Shown in pieces: positions 25,149 to 34,292 of a stretch of DNA of 64,000 nt. Origin of the DNA: an uncultured Bacteroidales bacterium (GTDB lineage Bacteria > Bacteroidota > Bacteroidia > Bacteroidales > Paludibacteraceae); contig CADBYS010000009.1 of assembly GCA_902798965.1 (NCBI GenBank), positions 62,001 to 126,000 of the forward strand, read 5' to 3'. The notes beneath the pieces are model-generated. The model saw only the letters and a list, made by a program, of their open reading frames with translations. It was not told the origin of the DNA and ran no database searches. The stretch's first letter is position 1. Every line of letters begins with the position of its first letter. A program made the position numbers and the translations under genes.

Positions 25149-27605
25149 TCACTCCACTTTTACTCCGGTGGCACTGTATCGTGTGCCGTCGGGCAGGATG
25201 ATGAACAGGTTGGCATTCTCAATCACCTTATGCGGCACGAGTGCGTCGTCCGTCATCTCCACAGCCGTGACGATCTTCTCTTCCGGCGTGTAGGTAGCCT
25301 TATAGGTGGCAGCCTCGGTGGCCGCTACTATATCGGGTACCCACCCTGCAAACGAATAGGTGAAATGTTCATCCTCCTGTTTGCTCGGGTCAGCGGGCGG
25401 AGTAGGCATAGCATCCAGTGCCACTTGCGACTGCTGCAAGATCGTTATGCCGTCCTCATCGACAAAGGTGATGGTATAAGTCGGCCGATCCATGACGGTG
25501 AACGTCGTTTGTGCTTCGCTTCGGCAACCATGTTCGGTTGCTACCACATAGCGCAAACTATGCTCGCCGAGGCCTACACTGCCGGCACGGATAAACGTCG
25601 TCTGGCGTGTTGCGTCATCCAGGAAGAACTGTCCACCCGCAGGTGTAGCCATGCTGCCGAGTTGTACCACGCCGGCGTCGGTGTAGATGACTGCGGGAAC
25701 GTTCAGCTCGATCTCCGGCAAGGCGTAGATCACCATCACCGTCTCCTCGGAGGTGACAACAGGATTCAGCGCGCACGGGTTATCCGCCGTGAGACGAACA
25801 GCCACACGGTCGCTGTCGGCGAAGTTGCTGTAGGCGAATGTCGGGAGGTCGGTTGTGCCGATCACCTGACCGTTGCGCAGCCACTCGTAGGCGGGTGCAT
25901 CGCCGGCATTGGTTGCCGTAGCGGTGAGCGTCACTTCCGTGCCTTCACAAACGTTGTTACTGAGGCTGAGCGCCACTGTCGGGTTGACCGAACTGTGAAT
26001 AACCACTTCTTGCGCGAAGGAAGCCTCACAACCGTCGGGCGTGGTGAGCGTCAGCGTAATCGTGTAGTTGCCCGCCTCGGTGTATATGTGCGTAAAGCCG
26101 CCGGCAGAAGTGTAGTCTGTAACGCCGTCGCCGTTCATATCCCAAGCGTAGGCAGTCGTCTGATCCGTGTTGCTCGATTGGTCATCTATATATACAGTGC
26201 CACCTTGGCAGATGAAATCGCCATCGCCGAAGGCCTCGAACAGCGGAACAGGCGTCTTGCAAACCTCATGTTCAGCCAGGAAGCCCCACTTGCCATCCGC
26301 CTTGGCGCGGATATACAAGGTGTGCTTGCCAAGGGTGAGAGCGTTGGTGGAGAGCGGGTAGTTGCTGATGATTACCGAGTCGCCGACCTGCGAGAACGGG
26401 ATGTTGATCGGATTCTCGAAGTCATAATCCCAGTAAGCCTCCACGGCTTGAACGGTCATCTCGAATGTGGTGCTTGGCAGAACAAGGAAGGAGTGGGTGT
26501 AGGTTATCCCCCACGAGTTGCCTTGCTTGATACGCGCACCAAAGGTGTGCATACCAGACTCCAAGCCTTCGGTATTCACAGGTATAGTCAACTGCGTAGC
26601 GTCAGCAGCTATGCTCATGCTTGTGGCGTTACCACGTCCCGGGTCGGAATCAATCCAGTATTCTGCCCCACTGAGTGTAGTCACACCGCCAGATGGCAAA
26701 ATCAGGAAAGGATGGGTGTAAGTTTGTCCCCATGAGTCACCTTGCTTGATACGCGCGCCAAAGGTGTGCATCCCCGGCTCCAGACCTTCGGTATTCACGG
26801 GAATAGTCAACTGCGTAGTGTTAGCAGCGATGCTTACACTCGTAGCATTACCTCTGCCCGGGTCGGAATCAATCCAGTATTCTGCCCCACTGAGTGTAGT
26901 CACACCGCCGGTTGGCAAAATCAGGAAAGGATGGGTGTAGGTTTGTCCCCACGAGTTGCCTTGCTTGATACGTGCACCGAAGACGTGCATGCCAGGTTCC
27001 AGACCTTCGGTATTAACGGGAATAGTCAACTGCGTAGCGTCGGCAGCAAAGCTGACGCTTGAAGCATTGCCTCTACCAGGGTCGGCATCTATCCAATATT
27101 CCACCCCGCTAAGCGTTTTTTCGCCTCCGGATGGCAGAATCAGGAAAGGATGCGTGTAGGTCTGTCCCCATGAGTCGCCTTGTTTGATACGTGCACCGAA
27201 AGTATGCATACCCGGCTCCAAACTTTCGGTATTGACTGGTATAGTCAACTGCGTAGTGTTAGCAGCTATGCTCACGCTTGTGGCATTTCCTTTGCCAGGG
27301 TCGGCATCAATCCAATATTCCGCCCCGCTAAGCGCTGTCACGCCGCCGGATGGCAGGATTATGAATCGGTGGGTGTAGGTGTGACTCCATTTCCTACCGA
27401 CAGCCGCGCGCACGCCTAACACATGCATTCCCATGGGCAAAGTGGCAGTGGAGATGCTTGCTGTAGCATCTTCGCCTACTACCGTTATTGCTGCGCCTCG
27501 ACCATGTCCGGGATCGACGTCCAACCAATATTCCGCCCTTTGCGCCAATGACCACGCACTACAAACAAGCAACAACAGGAGACTATATATTCGAATTGTT
27601 TTCAT
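25149..27605 (-). CDS. Secreted repeat protein with PKD and InlB-like repeat domains
   Basis: 818-aa exported protein. After a signal peptide (MKTIRIYSLLLLLVCSAWSLAQ) come a divergent first repeat (24-94) and four 73-residue repeats (95-386), each starting (A/V)EYWID(A/S)DPG(K/R)GN and including GARIKQG.SWG. A degenerate sixth repeat, a PKD domain (~460-545, YAWDMNGDGVTDY), an Ig-like region and a Listeria-Bacteroides repeat domain (TYTITFVDEDG...FAGW) follow. The C-terminal tail VIENANLFIILPDGTRYS is shared with other secreted proteins here. Probable surface adhesin or matrix protein. It is downstream of a beta-helix protein and a CAP protein in one probable operon. Confidence 0.75.
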   Translation of the reverse strand: MKTIRIYSLLLLLVCSAWSLAQRAEYWLDVDPGHGRGAAITVVGEDATASISTATLPMGMHVLGVRAAVGRKWSHTYTHRFIILPSGGVTALSGAEYWIDADPGKGNATSVSIAANTTQLTIPVNTESLEPGMHTFGARIKQGDSWGQTYTHPFLILPSGGEKTLSGVEYWIDADPGRGNASSVSFAADATQLTIPVNTEGLEPGMHVFGARIKQGNSWGQTYTHPFLILPTGGVTTLSGAEYWIDSDPGRGNATSVSIAANTTQLTIPVNTEGLEPGMHTFGARIKQGDSWGQTYTHPFLILPSGGVTTLSGAEYWIDSDPGRGNATSMSIAADATQLTIPVNTEGLESGMHTFGARIKQGNSWGITYTHSFLVLPSTTFEMTVQAVEAYWDYDFENPINIPFSQVGDSVIISNYPLSTNALTLGKHTLYIRAKADGKWGFLAEHEVCKTPVPLFEAFGDGDFICQGGTVYIDDQSSNTDQTTAYAWDMNGDGVTDYTSAGGFTHIYTEAGNYTITLTLTTPDGCEASFAQEVVIHSSVNPTVALSLSNNVCEGTEVTLTATATNAGDAPAYEWLRNGQVIGTTDLPTFAYSNFADSDRVAVRLTADNPCALNPVVTSEETVMVIYALPEIELNVPAVIYTDAGVVQLGSMATPAGGQFFLDDATRQTTFIRAGSVGLGEHSLRYVVATEHGCRSEAQTTFTVMDRPTYTITFVDEDGITILQQSQVALDAMPTPPADPSKQEDEHFTYSFAGWVPDIVAATEAATYKATYTPEEKIVTAVEMTDDALVPHKVIENANLFIILPDGTRYSATGVKVE
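26448..27323. repeat. Four 219-bp tandem coding repeats
   Basis: The four 73-residue repeats are highly similar at the DNA level. The motif TG(C/T)TTGATACG recurs at 26524, 26743, 26962 and 27181, exactly 219 bp apart. Recent duplication or ongoing homogenisation is likely, and copy number may vary between strains. Confidence 0.9.
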
Positions 27606-27638
27606 ATAGTCAATCAGTTATCAGGTTGCTGTATGTGC

Positions 27639-28775
27639 TTATTGGTTGTTGGCTTTTACCTTGAACGAGATATTGAGCAGGTTGTCGGTCGGATAGTTAG
27701 GAGCATATACATCAAAGATGTAGGGTATTCCGCGCGGACGACCGTTCACTACAAACGGCCAAGCTCCGGCGTACGCACCGCAATCTTCGCCTTGATACGC
27801 TTTGTTAGCAGCTACCGAGCCTTCCTTGAGCTGGTAGTAGGTCTCCTCGGAGTTGTTAAGAATGGTGCATGTAAACGTGTTGGCTGCCGTTGCACCGATG
27901 TATTGATTGCTCGGGAAGTGAGCCGTCATATCTGCGCTAACGTTCTCTGCAGCAATAGAGAATACATTGTTATATACCTCGCAGGTCTTAATAGATTCAT
28001 AGTTTAGCCAGTCTTGCGCGTTTAAATCGTGATATGTACTTCTATTGATGACTATGTTGTCGCGAATAACCGTGTTATATGCTCTTATAAAGGAATCATC
28101 AATTGTACCGAACTTCCGATAAATAGTGTTGTGAGCAATCAATCCAGAGGTGTTTGCTGTGTTGTATGCATGCATAGTAATTACATTTATATGTCCGTAA
28201 GGAGAATCCGGATTATAATATTCCTCAACAAAGATGTTATTCTCGATGGATATGTTCAGTATAGAATAACTATAAGTGAACGAAATAGCGGCAGCTTGAC
28301 GATCCATATCGTTGCGGAAAAAGTTGTTGCGTATAGTAATATCTTCCAGTTTATATGCTGAACTGTTGCCGCCATCCATCCAGCTAATCATGCATCGTTC
28401 AACGATGACGTTTTTTACGTTTTGCAAGTACATATGGGTAACATACAGACTTTCAATCGTTGTCGAATCCGCCAAAATGCTGAGCTGATCGGTGAAATAT
28501 GCAGCCGATGATGTGCTGGTGCTGCCGTAGTTTGTAGGGATTTCCCAACCCGGGCCGATAATGGTCAGGCAAGGCTTAGCAATCGTATGCGTGCCCTGAT
28601 ATACACCCGCCTCTACATACAACGTGTCAAAACGATGTACTTTGTTGGCTGCGGCAGCCTCGGTTACACTCAAGAAGTCAGCCTTGGCGGCTTCGTTGGA
28701 GTTAATGCGCCATGTGGTGGCGTTTGCAACGACGCTCGATACAAGCACCGCTGCCAGAAAGAGAATTTTTTTCAT
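27639..28775 (-). CDS. Secreted right-handed beta-helix protein
   Basis: 378 aa with signal peptide MKKILFLAAVLVSSVVANA. Residues ~50-300 show the repetitive short strands of a parallel beta-helix with N-rich turns (ITIRNNFF, ISIENNIF, VIRDNIVINR, TCEVYNNVF). The C-terminus carries a GAWPFVVNGRPRG segment. Such proteins act as polysaccharide lyases or as surface adhesins; no catalytic residues could be assigned. The gene lies 33 bp upstream of the repeat/PKD protein and is probably co-transcribed with it. Confidence 0.7.
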   Translation of the reverse strand: MKKILFLAAVLVSSVVANATTWRINSNEAAKADFLSVTEAAAANKVHRFDTLYVEAGVYQGTHTIAKPCLTIIGPGWEIPTNYGSTSTSSAAYFTDQLSILADSTTIESLYVTHMYLQNVKNVIVERCMISWMDGGNSSAYKLEDITIRNNFFRNDMDRQAAAISFTYSYSILNISIENNIFVEEYYNPDSPYGHINVITMHAYNTANTSGLIAHNTIYRKFGTIDDSFIRAYNTVIRDNIVINRSTYHDLNAQDWLNYESIKTCEVYNNVFSIAAENVSADMTAHFPSNQYIGATAANTFTCTILNNSEETYYQLKEGSVAANKAYQGEDCGAYAGAWPFVVNGRPRGIPYIFDVYAPNYPTDNLLNISFKVKANNQ

Positions 28776-28816
28776 ACTCGTTAATTTATAAGGTTAGTAA
28801 ATAATTGATATAATCG

Positions 28817-29398
28817 TTAGTTCATGCAGATAAAGTTCTGTGTTGCTTTGACATAAAAATAGTCGCCATCGCGATAGAACGCCACGCCACACCCAAGGTG
28901 CGTCATGTTGGCACGTAGTATATTGGCACGATGACCTTTGGATTTCATCCATTTTTCCTCTACCATGTACTTCGCCGTTGCAGCATATGACTTCCTGACT
29001 GACACAAATACAAGATTCTCACAAGCCGTGTATCCGTCACGATCCACTTCTGCCAAGCGGTCTTGCGGGACTGTCTTACCTGGCACCGGACTTTCGTGAG
29101 AAAAGAAGTTGTAGGTCACCATATCCATCGAATGATTGCGCGCGCACGTGCTCAAATTAGCATCGTGCTTTAAGAGCGGTAGCTTGTATTTGGCGCGCTG
29201 CCGGTTGGTTTCGTAAAACAGGGCAGCCTCCATTAGCTCGGAATCGTAATTATTCTCATCAATAGGCTGATTGAAAGCGGAATAGTTGGTATAGTTCTTG
29301 TAGGTATAGGCATCGTACATCTGCTCCGACCATTGGGCACACGCAATGCTCGCTACGCAAATCAGACAAACGGATGCTATAAAACGGATGGTTCTCAT
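28817..29398 (-). CDS. CAP (SCP/PR-1) domain secreted protein
   Basis: 193 aa with a signal peptide (MRTIRFIASVCLICVASIACAQ). The CAP fold is shown by NRQRAKYKLPLLKHDANL, CARNHSMDMVTYNFFSHESP, CENLVFV and KGHRANILRANMTHLGCGV. Bacterial members (YkwD-like) are extracytoplasmic proteins of uncertain function. It is the first gene of a probable three-gene operon, with a clear promoter upstream that diverges from the tdk promoter. Confidence 0.85.
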   Translation of the reverse strand: MRTIRFIASVCLICVASIACAQWSEQMYDAYTYKNYTNYSAFNQPIDENNYDSELMEAALFYETNRQRAKYKLPLLKHDANLSTCARNHSMDMVTYNFFSHESPVPGKTVPQDRLAEVDRDGYTACENLVFVSVRKSYAATAKYMVEEKWMKSKGHRANILRANMTHLGCGVAFYRDGDYFYVKATQNFICMN

Positions 29399-29421
29399 GA
29401 CTGATTCAATGTTTCAACATG

Positions 29422-29453
29422 CAAAGATACAAAAAAAAATCGAAATATGCAAA
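29422..29453 (-). promoter_or_regulatory. Promoter of the CAP gene operon
   Basis: Minus-strand TATCTTTG (29429-29422) and TTTG (29453-29450), 20 bp apart. Confidence 0.8.
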
Positions 29454-29508
29454 TGATTGGCAAAAAATATGTAGTAAACTTGTATTTTTTTAAAAAATTC
29501 TCGAAATA

Positions 29509-29540
29509 TTTGCAAATTTGAGATTTTTTTTGTACCTTTG
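29509..29540 (+). promoter_or_regulatory. Promoter of tdk
   Basis: TTTG (29509-29512) and TACCTTTG (29533-29540), 20 bp apart. The leader to the tdk ATG is about 100 nt and shows no obvious structure. Confidence 0.8.
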
Positions 29541-29648
29541 TAGCCGAAATTCGTCAACAAAATCGGCTAAGTCAACTACAGCCGACCAAATGCTGACAAA
29601 AGCCAACAACCATAAGCAGTGATATAGCAAAAACAAACTCAAAGATAT

Positions 29649-30242
29649 ATGTTCAACGAACGAGACACCAAAGGACCGGCACTCAGACGCGGCAGCATAG
29701 AAGTCGTGTGCGGCAGTATGTTTTCCGGTAAGACCGAAGAACTCATCCGAAGGATGAAGCGTGCACAATTTGCCAAGTTGCGTGTTGAGATCTTCAAGCC
29801 GTCCATCGATGTGCGCTACAGCGAGCAAGATGTAGTATCGCACGATCACAATGTCATTCAATCCACACCCGTAGAGTCAAGTCAGACCATTCTGCTGTTA
29901 GCCAACGACATCGACGTAGTAGGAATTGACGAGGCACAATTCTTTGACATGGGTATCGTTGAGGTCTGCTCCGAGCTGGCAAAACGCGGAATGCGTGTGA
30001 TAGTTGCCGGATTGGATATGGACTTCAAGGGAGTGCCATTCGGTCCGATGCCTGCCTTGATGGCCATTGCCGAAGATGTGTATAAGACTCACGCTATCTG
30101 CGTACGTTGTGGCGACTTGGCATACGTAAGTCACCGATTGGTGGCAAACGAGAAACGTGTGCTGCTTGGCGAAACAGATAGTTACGAGCCGTTGTGCCGT
30201 CACTGCTACGAGAAAGCCATAGCCCAACAGCAGAACGGGTAA
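29649..30242 (+). CDS. tdk: Thymidine kinase (type II)
   Basis: Cytosolic ATP-dependent thymidine kinase of the pyrimidine salvage pathway, 197 aa (usual length). Walker A is [14 protein letters not shown] (~residues 24-37), the catalytic DEAQFF lies near residue 98, and the lid zinc ribbon has CVRCGD and CRHCYE. It is followed at 23 bp by priA in the same direction. Confidence 0.97.
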   Translation: MFNERDTKGPALRRGSIEVVCGSMFSGKTEELIRRMKRAQFAKLRVEIFKPSIDVRYSEQDVVSHDHNVIQSTPVESSQTILLLANDIDVVGIDEAQFFDMGIVEVCSELAKRGMRVIVAGLDMDFKGVPFGPMPALMAIAEDVYKTHAICVRCGDLAYVSHRLVANEKRVLLGETDSYEPLCRHCYEKAIAQQQNG

Positions 30243-30265
30243 TCACGCATTTAATATGTTGACTT

Positions 30266-32521
30266 GTGGTAACGGTAGATGTGATCTTGCCGCTTGCCAT
30301 TGCGGATACGTACACCTATAGCGTACCGGATGGAATGACTTGCCCCGAGGTGGGTAAGCGCGTACTTGTGCCGCTCGCCAAGAAAACCATCACAGGTTTG
30401 GTATATCGCACAAGTCTGCAAAATGCCGATGCGACCGTAGCAGGCAAAACGATACAAATCCGCGATATCATCGAGGTTCTGGACGAACAGCCGATTGTCT
30501 TGCCATCACAACTCGTATTGTGGCGCTGGATTGCCGATTACTACCTGTGCACGATAGGCGAAGTGATGGCTGCAGCCCTACCGGCACGCCTGTTGGACAA
30601 CGACTACACAGCCCGCACCGAGGTATATATATCCCTGCACGAGCAGTACATGGATATCGAGCAACTGCAGCCGGTATTCGATTCGCTCAAGCGAGCACCG
30701 AAGCAGAGACGCTTGCTTGAACAATTTCTGGAATTATCCGATGCGTTCGACGGAACACCACATAGCGTGGAGCAACGCCAACTTATCGAACTATCCGGCG
30801 AATCGACAGCGGTGCTACGCACGCTAATCGAAAAAAATATTCTGCAAGCCGCGCACGAGGTAGTAAGTCGCATCCCGTCGTACGATGCAGAAACGGAAGA
30901 CGCTCATCCTTTGAACGAGCAGCAGCAACGTGCAGCACAAGAAATTGAAGCCGGTTTTACCGAAGGGAAAGTGTGCCTGCTACACGGCGTGACATCCAGC
31001 GGCAAGACGGAGGTGTATATCCATCTGATTCGCGAGCAGTTGGCACAAGGCAAGCAGGTGCTATATCTTGTACCTGAGATAGCTTTAACCACGCAGTTGA
31101 CAGACCGATTAAAGAAAGTCTTCGGCAAGCAGCTGGGGGTATATCACTCACGCTTCAGCGACATGGAGCGCGTAGAGATTTACAAAGACCTGCTGACAAG
31201 TCAGGAGCCGAAAGTGATACTGAGCGCCCGTTCGGGTGTGTTTCTACCATTCAGCCGGTTGGGATTGATTATCGTGGATGAGGAGCATGACAGTTCGTTC
31301 AAGCAGCAAGACCCCTCGCCGCGGTATCATGCCCGTTCGGTAGCGGCTATGATGGCACGCGAGGCACATGCAGCCATGCTGCTGGGTACTGCTACTCCGG
31401 CTATTGAAACGTACCACAATGCTTTGACAGGCAAGTACCGACTCATAGAGATGAAAGAACGGTATGCGGGACTAAGCCTGCCGCACATCTCCCTGATTGA
31501 CCTAAAGCGGCAATACCACCGCAAGGAGATGTACGAACATTTCTCAGATCCGCTCGTTGAGCGCATCAATGAGCAGTTGGCGCAAGGCAAGCAGATCATC
31601 ATCTTCCAGAACCGTCGCGGCTATGCTCCTTACATCGGTTGCCGCACATGCGGCTATGTGCCTAAGTGCTGCAATTGCGATGTGAGTCTGACCTATCATA
31701 AGCGCACAAACTCGCTCGTTTGCCACTATTGCGGTTATACGATAGCAGTACCGAAGAGTTGTACAGCTTGCGGTGGAGAGTGGCGCGATTTTGGCGTTGG
31801 TACCGAAAAGATTGAGGACGAAGTCAACGGACTTTTTCCGACCGCCCGAGTTGCGCGAATGGACTTGGACACAACGCGTAACAAGAACAGCCACCAACGT
31901 ATCATCAATGCCTTTGCCAAGCATGAAGTGGATATACTCATCGGCACTCAGATGGTAACGAAAGGGTTGCACTTCAACGACGTGTCGCTGGTAGCTGTAT
32001 TGAATGCTGACAGCATGATGCAATCACCGGACTTTCGCAGCTACGAGCGTGCGTTCCAGATGCTGGAGCAGGTGGCAGGACGAGCAGGGCGCACGGGCAG
32101 TCAGGGGGAAGTGGTGATACAGACATTTCAGCCTGACAATGCGTTATACACCTACCTGCAGCGCCATGACTACGCCACGTTGTATGCCTCACAAATCAAG
32201 GAGCGTAAGATGTTTCGTTTTCCGCCGTACTACAGGCTCATACTACTGACATTGAAGCACCGCGATTTGTCGCGACTGGACACCGCTTCCCGTGAACTAA
32301 GCGAACGCCTGCAAGCCGCCTTCGGCAACCGCTGCTCTGGCGTAATCGTTCCGCCAGTATCGCGCGTGCAAAACATGCACATTCGTACCATCCGTTTGCG
32401 CATTGAAGCGCAAGCATCGTTTGCACAAGCCAAGCAACTGCTTATGCAACAAGTAGCTTACGTGCGGTCGCTGCCTACCTGCAAGGGTACGATCATTCAG
32501 CCTGATGTAGATCCGATGTAG
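30266..32521 (+). CDS. priA: Primosomal replication-restart helicase PriA
   Basis: 751-aa 3'-5' DNA helicase that reloads the replisome at stalled forks. GTG start: an in-frame TGA at 30260 leaves no upstream start, and the N-terminus VDVILPLAIADTYTYSVP matches PriA. Walker A is HGVTSSGKTEVY (~residue 241), Walker B is IVDEEHDSSF, and the paired zinc knuckles are CRTCGYVPKCCNC and CHYCGY...CTACGG. VAGRAGR near 614 is the helicase motif VI. Confidence 0.96.
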   Translation: MVTVDVILPLAIADTYTYSVPDGMTCPEVGKRVLVPLAKKTITGLVYRTSLQNADATVAGKTIQIRDIIEVLDEQPIVLPSQLVLWRWIADYYLCTIGEVMAAALPARLLDNDYTARTEVYISLHEQYMDIEQLQPVFDSLKRAPKQRRLLEQFLELSDAFDGTPHSVEQRQLIELSGESTAVLRTLIEKNILQAAHEVVSRIPSYDAETEDAHPLNEQQQRAAQEIEAGFTEGKVCLLHGVTSSGKTEVYIHLIREQLAQGKQVLYLVPEIALTTQLTDRLKKVFGKQLGVYHSRFSDMERVEIYKDLLTSQEPKVILSARSGVFLPFSRLGLIIVDEEHDSSFKQQDPSPRYHARSVAAMMAREAHAAMLLGTATPAIETYHNALTGKYRLIEMKERYAGLSLPHISLIDLKRQYHRKEMYEHFSDPLVERINEQLAQGKQIIIFQNRRGYAPYIGCRTCGYVPKCCNCDVSLTYHKRTNSLVCHYCGYTIAVPKSCTACGGEWRDFGVGTEKIEDEVNGLFPTARVARMDLDTTRNKNSHQRIINAFAKHEVDILIGTQMVTKGLHFNDVSLVAVLNADSMMQSPDFRSYERAFQMLEQVAGRAGRTGSQGEVVIQTFQPDNALYTYLQRHDYATLYASQIKERKMFRFPPYYRLILLTLKHRDLSRLDTASRELSERLQAAFGNRCSGVIVPPVSRVQNMHIRTIRLRIEAQASFAQAKQLLMQQVAYVRSLPTCKGTIIQPDVDPM

Positions 32522-32566
32522 TCATCGCACAAAAAGAACAACATACGTAACAAAACTATACTAGAT

Positions 32567-34240
32567 ATGAAAAAGATTCTCACTCTGGGCGTATTTCTCG
32601 CCTCATGGACAACCGTTTTTGCCTGCACGAACTTCCTGGTAGGCAAAGATGCCTCCGCTGATGGCAGCACAATCATAACGTATGCTGCCGATTCGTATTC
32701 GTTCTACGGATACCTGCATTTCTCTCCCGCCTCCGACCATCTGAAAGGCTCGATGCGGCAGATCATCAATTGGGACAACGGCAAACCACTCGGCGCTATT
32801 CCCGAGGTTGCTCACACCTATAATGTAGTAGGTAATACCAATGAGCACCAACTCACCGTAGGCGAGACCACTTGGGGCGGCCTGGAGCAATTGTGGGACA
32901 CTGTAGGTATCGATTACGGCAGCCTCATATATATAGCATTGGAGCGCTGCTCCACGGCACGTGAGGCCATTGAGTGCGTCACATCCCTGGTACGCGAGTA
33001 CGGCTATGCCAGCGAGGGCGAGACGTTCTCGTTCGGCGACCCGAATGAGATATGGATGATGGATATCATCGGCAAAGGTCCGGGCGAGAAAGGAGCCGTA
33101 TGGGTTGCCACACGCATACCTGACGACTGCATAGCCGCGCATGCCAACCAAGCCCGCACACAAGGCATACCCGCTCCCACGAAAGCCGCAGCAAAGAAAG
33201 CCAAGAAAACAGGCGTAGTGGATATGGGTGATGTGATATATTCCGCCGATATCATCGAGTTTGCACGAAAGAAAGGGTTGTTCACTGGCAAGGACAGTGA
33301 GTTCTCGTTCCAGAAGGTGTTCAACCCGTTCGATTTTTCGGGTCTGCTGGCTTGCGAGGCACGTGTATGGAGTTTCTACCGTCACTTCAGCGATGATATG
33401 GACAAGTACCTGCCTTACGTGACCGGTCAGACGTTTTTGGCTACCGATGGCAAGGATGCCGGTGAGGGTATGCCTCTGTATATCCGCCCTAACCACAAGG
33501 TGACGGTACAGGAGATGAAGGACTGCATGCGCGATCAGTACGAAGGCACTCCGTTGGATATCACAAAAGGCACTGCTTCGGGTGCCTGGCACAGCAAGCT
33601 GCGCTACGGTTCGCTGAAGTATGAGTTGGACAGCGTGACCTATTGGTACCAGCGTCCTACGGCTACACAACAGACAGCCTGGTCGTTCGTAAGTCAGATG
33701 CGCGGCAGCAAAGCCAACGGTGCGGGAGGTATATTCTGGTTTGGCGTGGATGATGCAGCTACCAACGTGTACGTGCCTATGTACAGCAAGATTACTGAGA
33801 TTCCCGAGTGCTTCAAGAAAGGCAACGGTGATCTGTACACCTACTCACCGACCTCAGCTTGGTGGGCATTCAATCTGGTAGCGAACAAAGCGTACGAGAA
33901 GTACGAGCGCATCCTGCCCGAGATTCGCGTGCAACAATCAGCCTGGGAAGAGCAGTTCAATGCGCAGGTGAATGCCTTGGATAACGAAGTAGCCATGCTG
34001 CCCGAAGCGGATGCTATCAAGCTGCTCACCAACTATTCCTGCAAGCAGGCACAAGAAGTGCTGCAAGCATGGAAAGACTTGTATATCTACCTGATTACGA
34101 AATACATCGACGGTCAGGAGCGCAAGGTGGAGAACGGGCAGTTCCTGCGCAACCAATACGGCGAACCCGAAATGCCTAATCGTCCGGCTTACCCCGAAGA
34201 GTTCCTGCGGACGATAAGCAGCGAGACACTGCATGAATAA
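32567..34240 (+). CDS. Peptidase family C69 dipeptidase
   Basis: 557-aa Ntn-hydrolase dipeptidase of family C69. The leader MKKILTLGVFLASWTTVFA ends immediately before Cys20 (CTNFLVGKDAS), which would become the N-terminal nucleophile after cleavage, so the signal or propeptide is removed to activate the enzyme. The protein is full length. It is probably periplasmic and degrades dipeptides. A second, M20-type dipeptidase gene follows directly. Confidence 0.9.
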   Translation: MKKILTLGVFLASWTTVFACTNFLVGKDASADGSTIITYAADSYSFYGYLHFSPASDHLKGSMRQIINWDNGKPLGAIPEVAHTYNVVGNTNEHQLTVGETTWGGLEQLWDTVGIDYGSLIYIALERCSTAREAIECVTSLVREYGYASEGETFSFGDPNEIWMMDIIGKGPGEKGAVWVATRIPDDCIAAHANQARTQGIPAPTKAAAKKAKKTGVVDMGDVIYSADIIEFARKKGLFTGKDSEFSFQKVFNPFDFSGLLACEARVWSFYRHFSDDMDKYLPYVTGQTFLATDGKDAGEGMPLYIRPNHKVTVQEMKDCMRDQYEGTPLDITKGTASGAWHSKLRYGSLKYELDSVTYWYQRPTATQQTAWSFVSQMRGSKANGAGGIFWFGVDDAATNVYVPMYSKITEIPECFKKGNGDLYTYSPTSAWWAFNLVANKAYEKYERILPEIRVQQSAWEEQFNAQVNALDNEVAMLPEADAIKLLTNYSCKQAQEVLQAWKDLYIYLITKYIDGQERKVENGQFLRNQYGEPEMPNRPAYPEEFLRTISSETLHE

Positions 34241-34243
34241 GTT

Positions 34244-34283
34244 GTTAAATTGTTAAACCGTTAAGTTGTTAAACTGTTAAATT
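34244..34283. repeat. Five octamer repeats (GTTAANNY)
   Basis: GTTAAATT, GTTAAACC, GTTAAGTT, GTTAAACT and GTTAAATT follow each other without gaps and fill almost the whole space between the two dipeptidase genes. Confidence 0.85.
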
Positions 34284-34292
34284 GTTGGAGTT

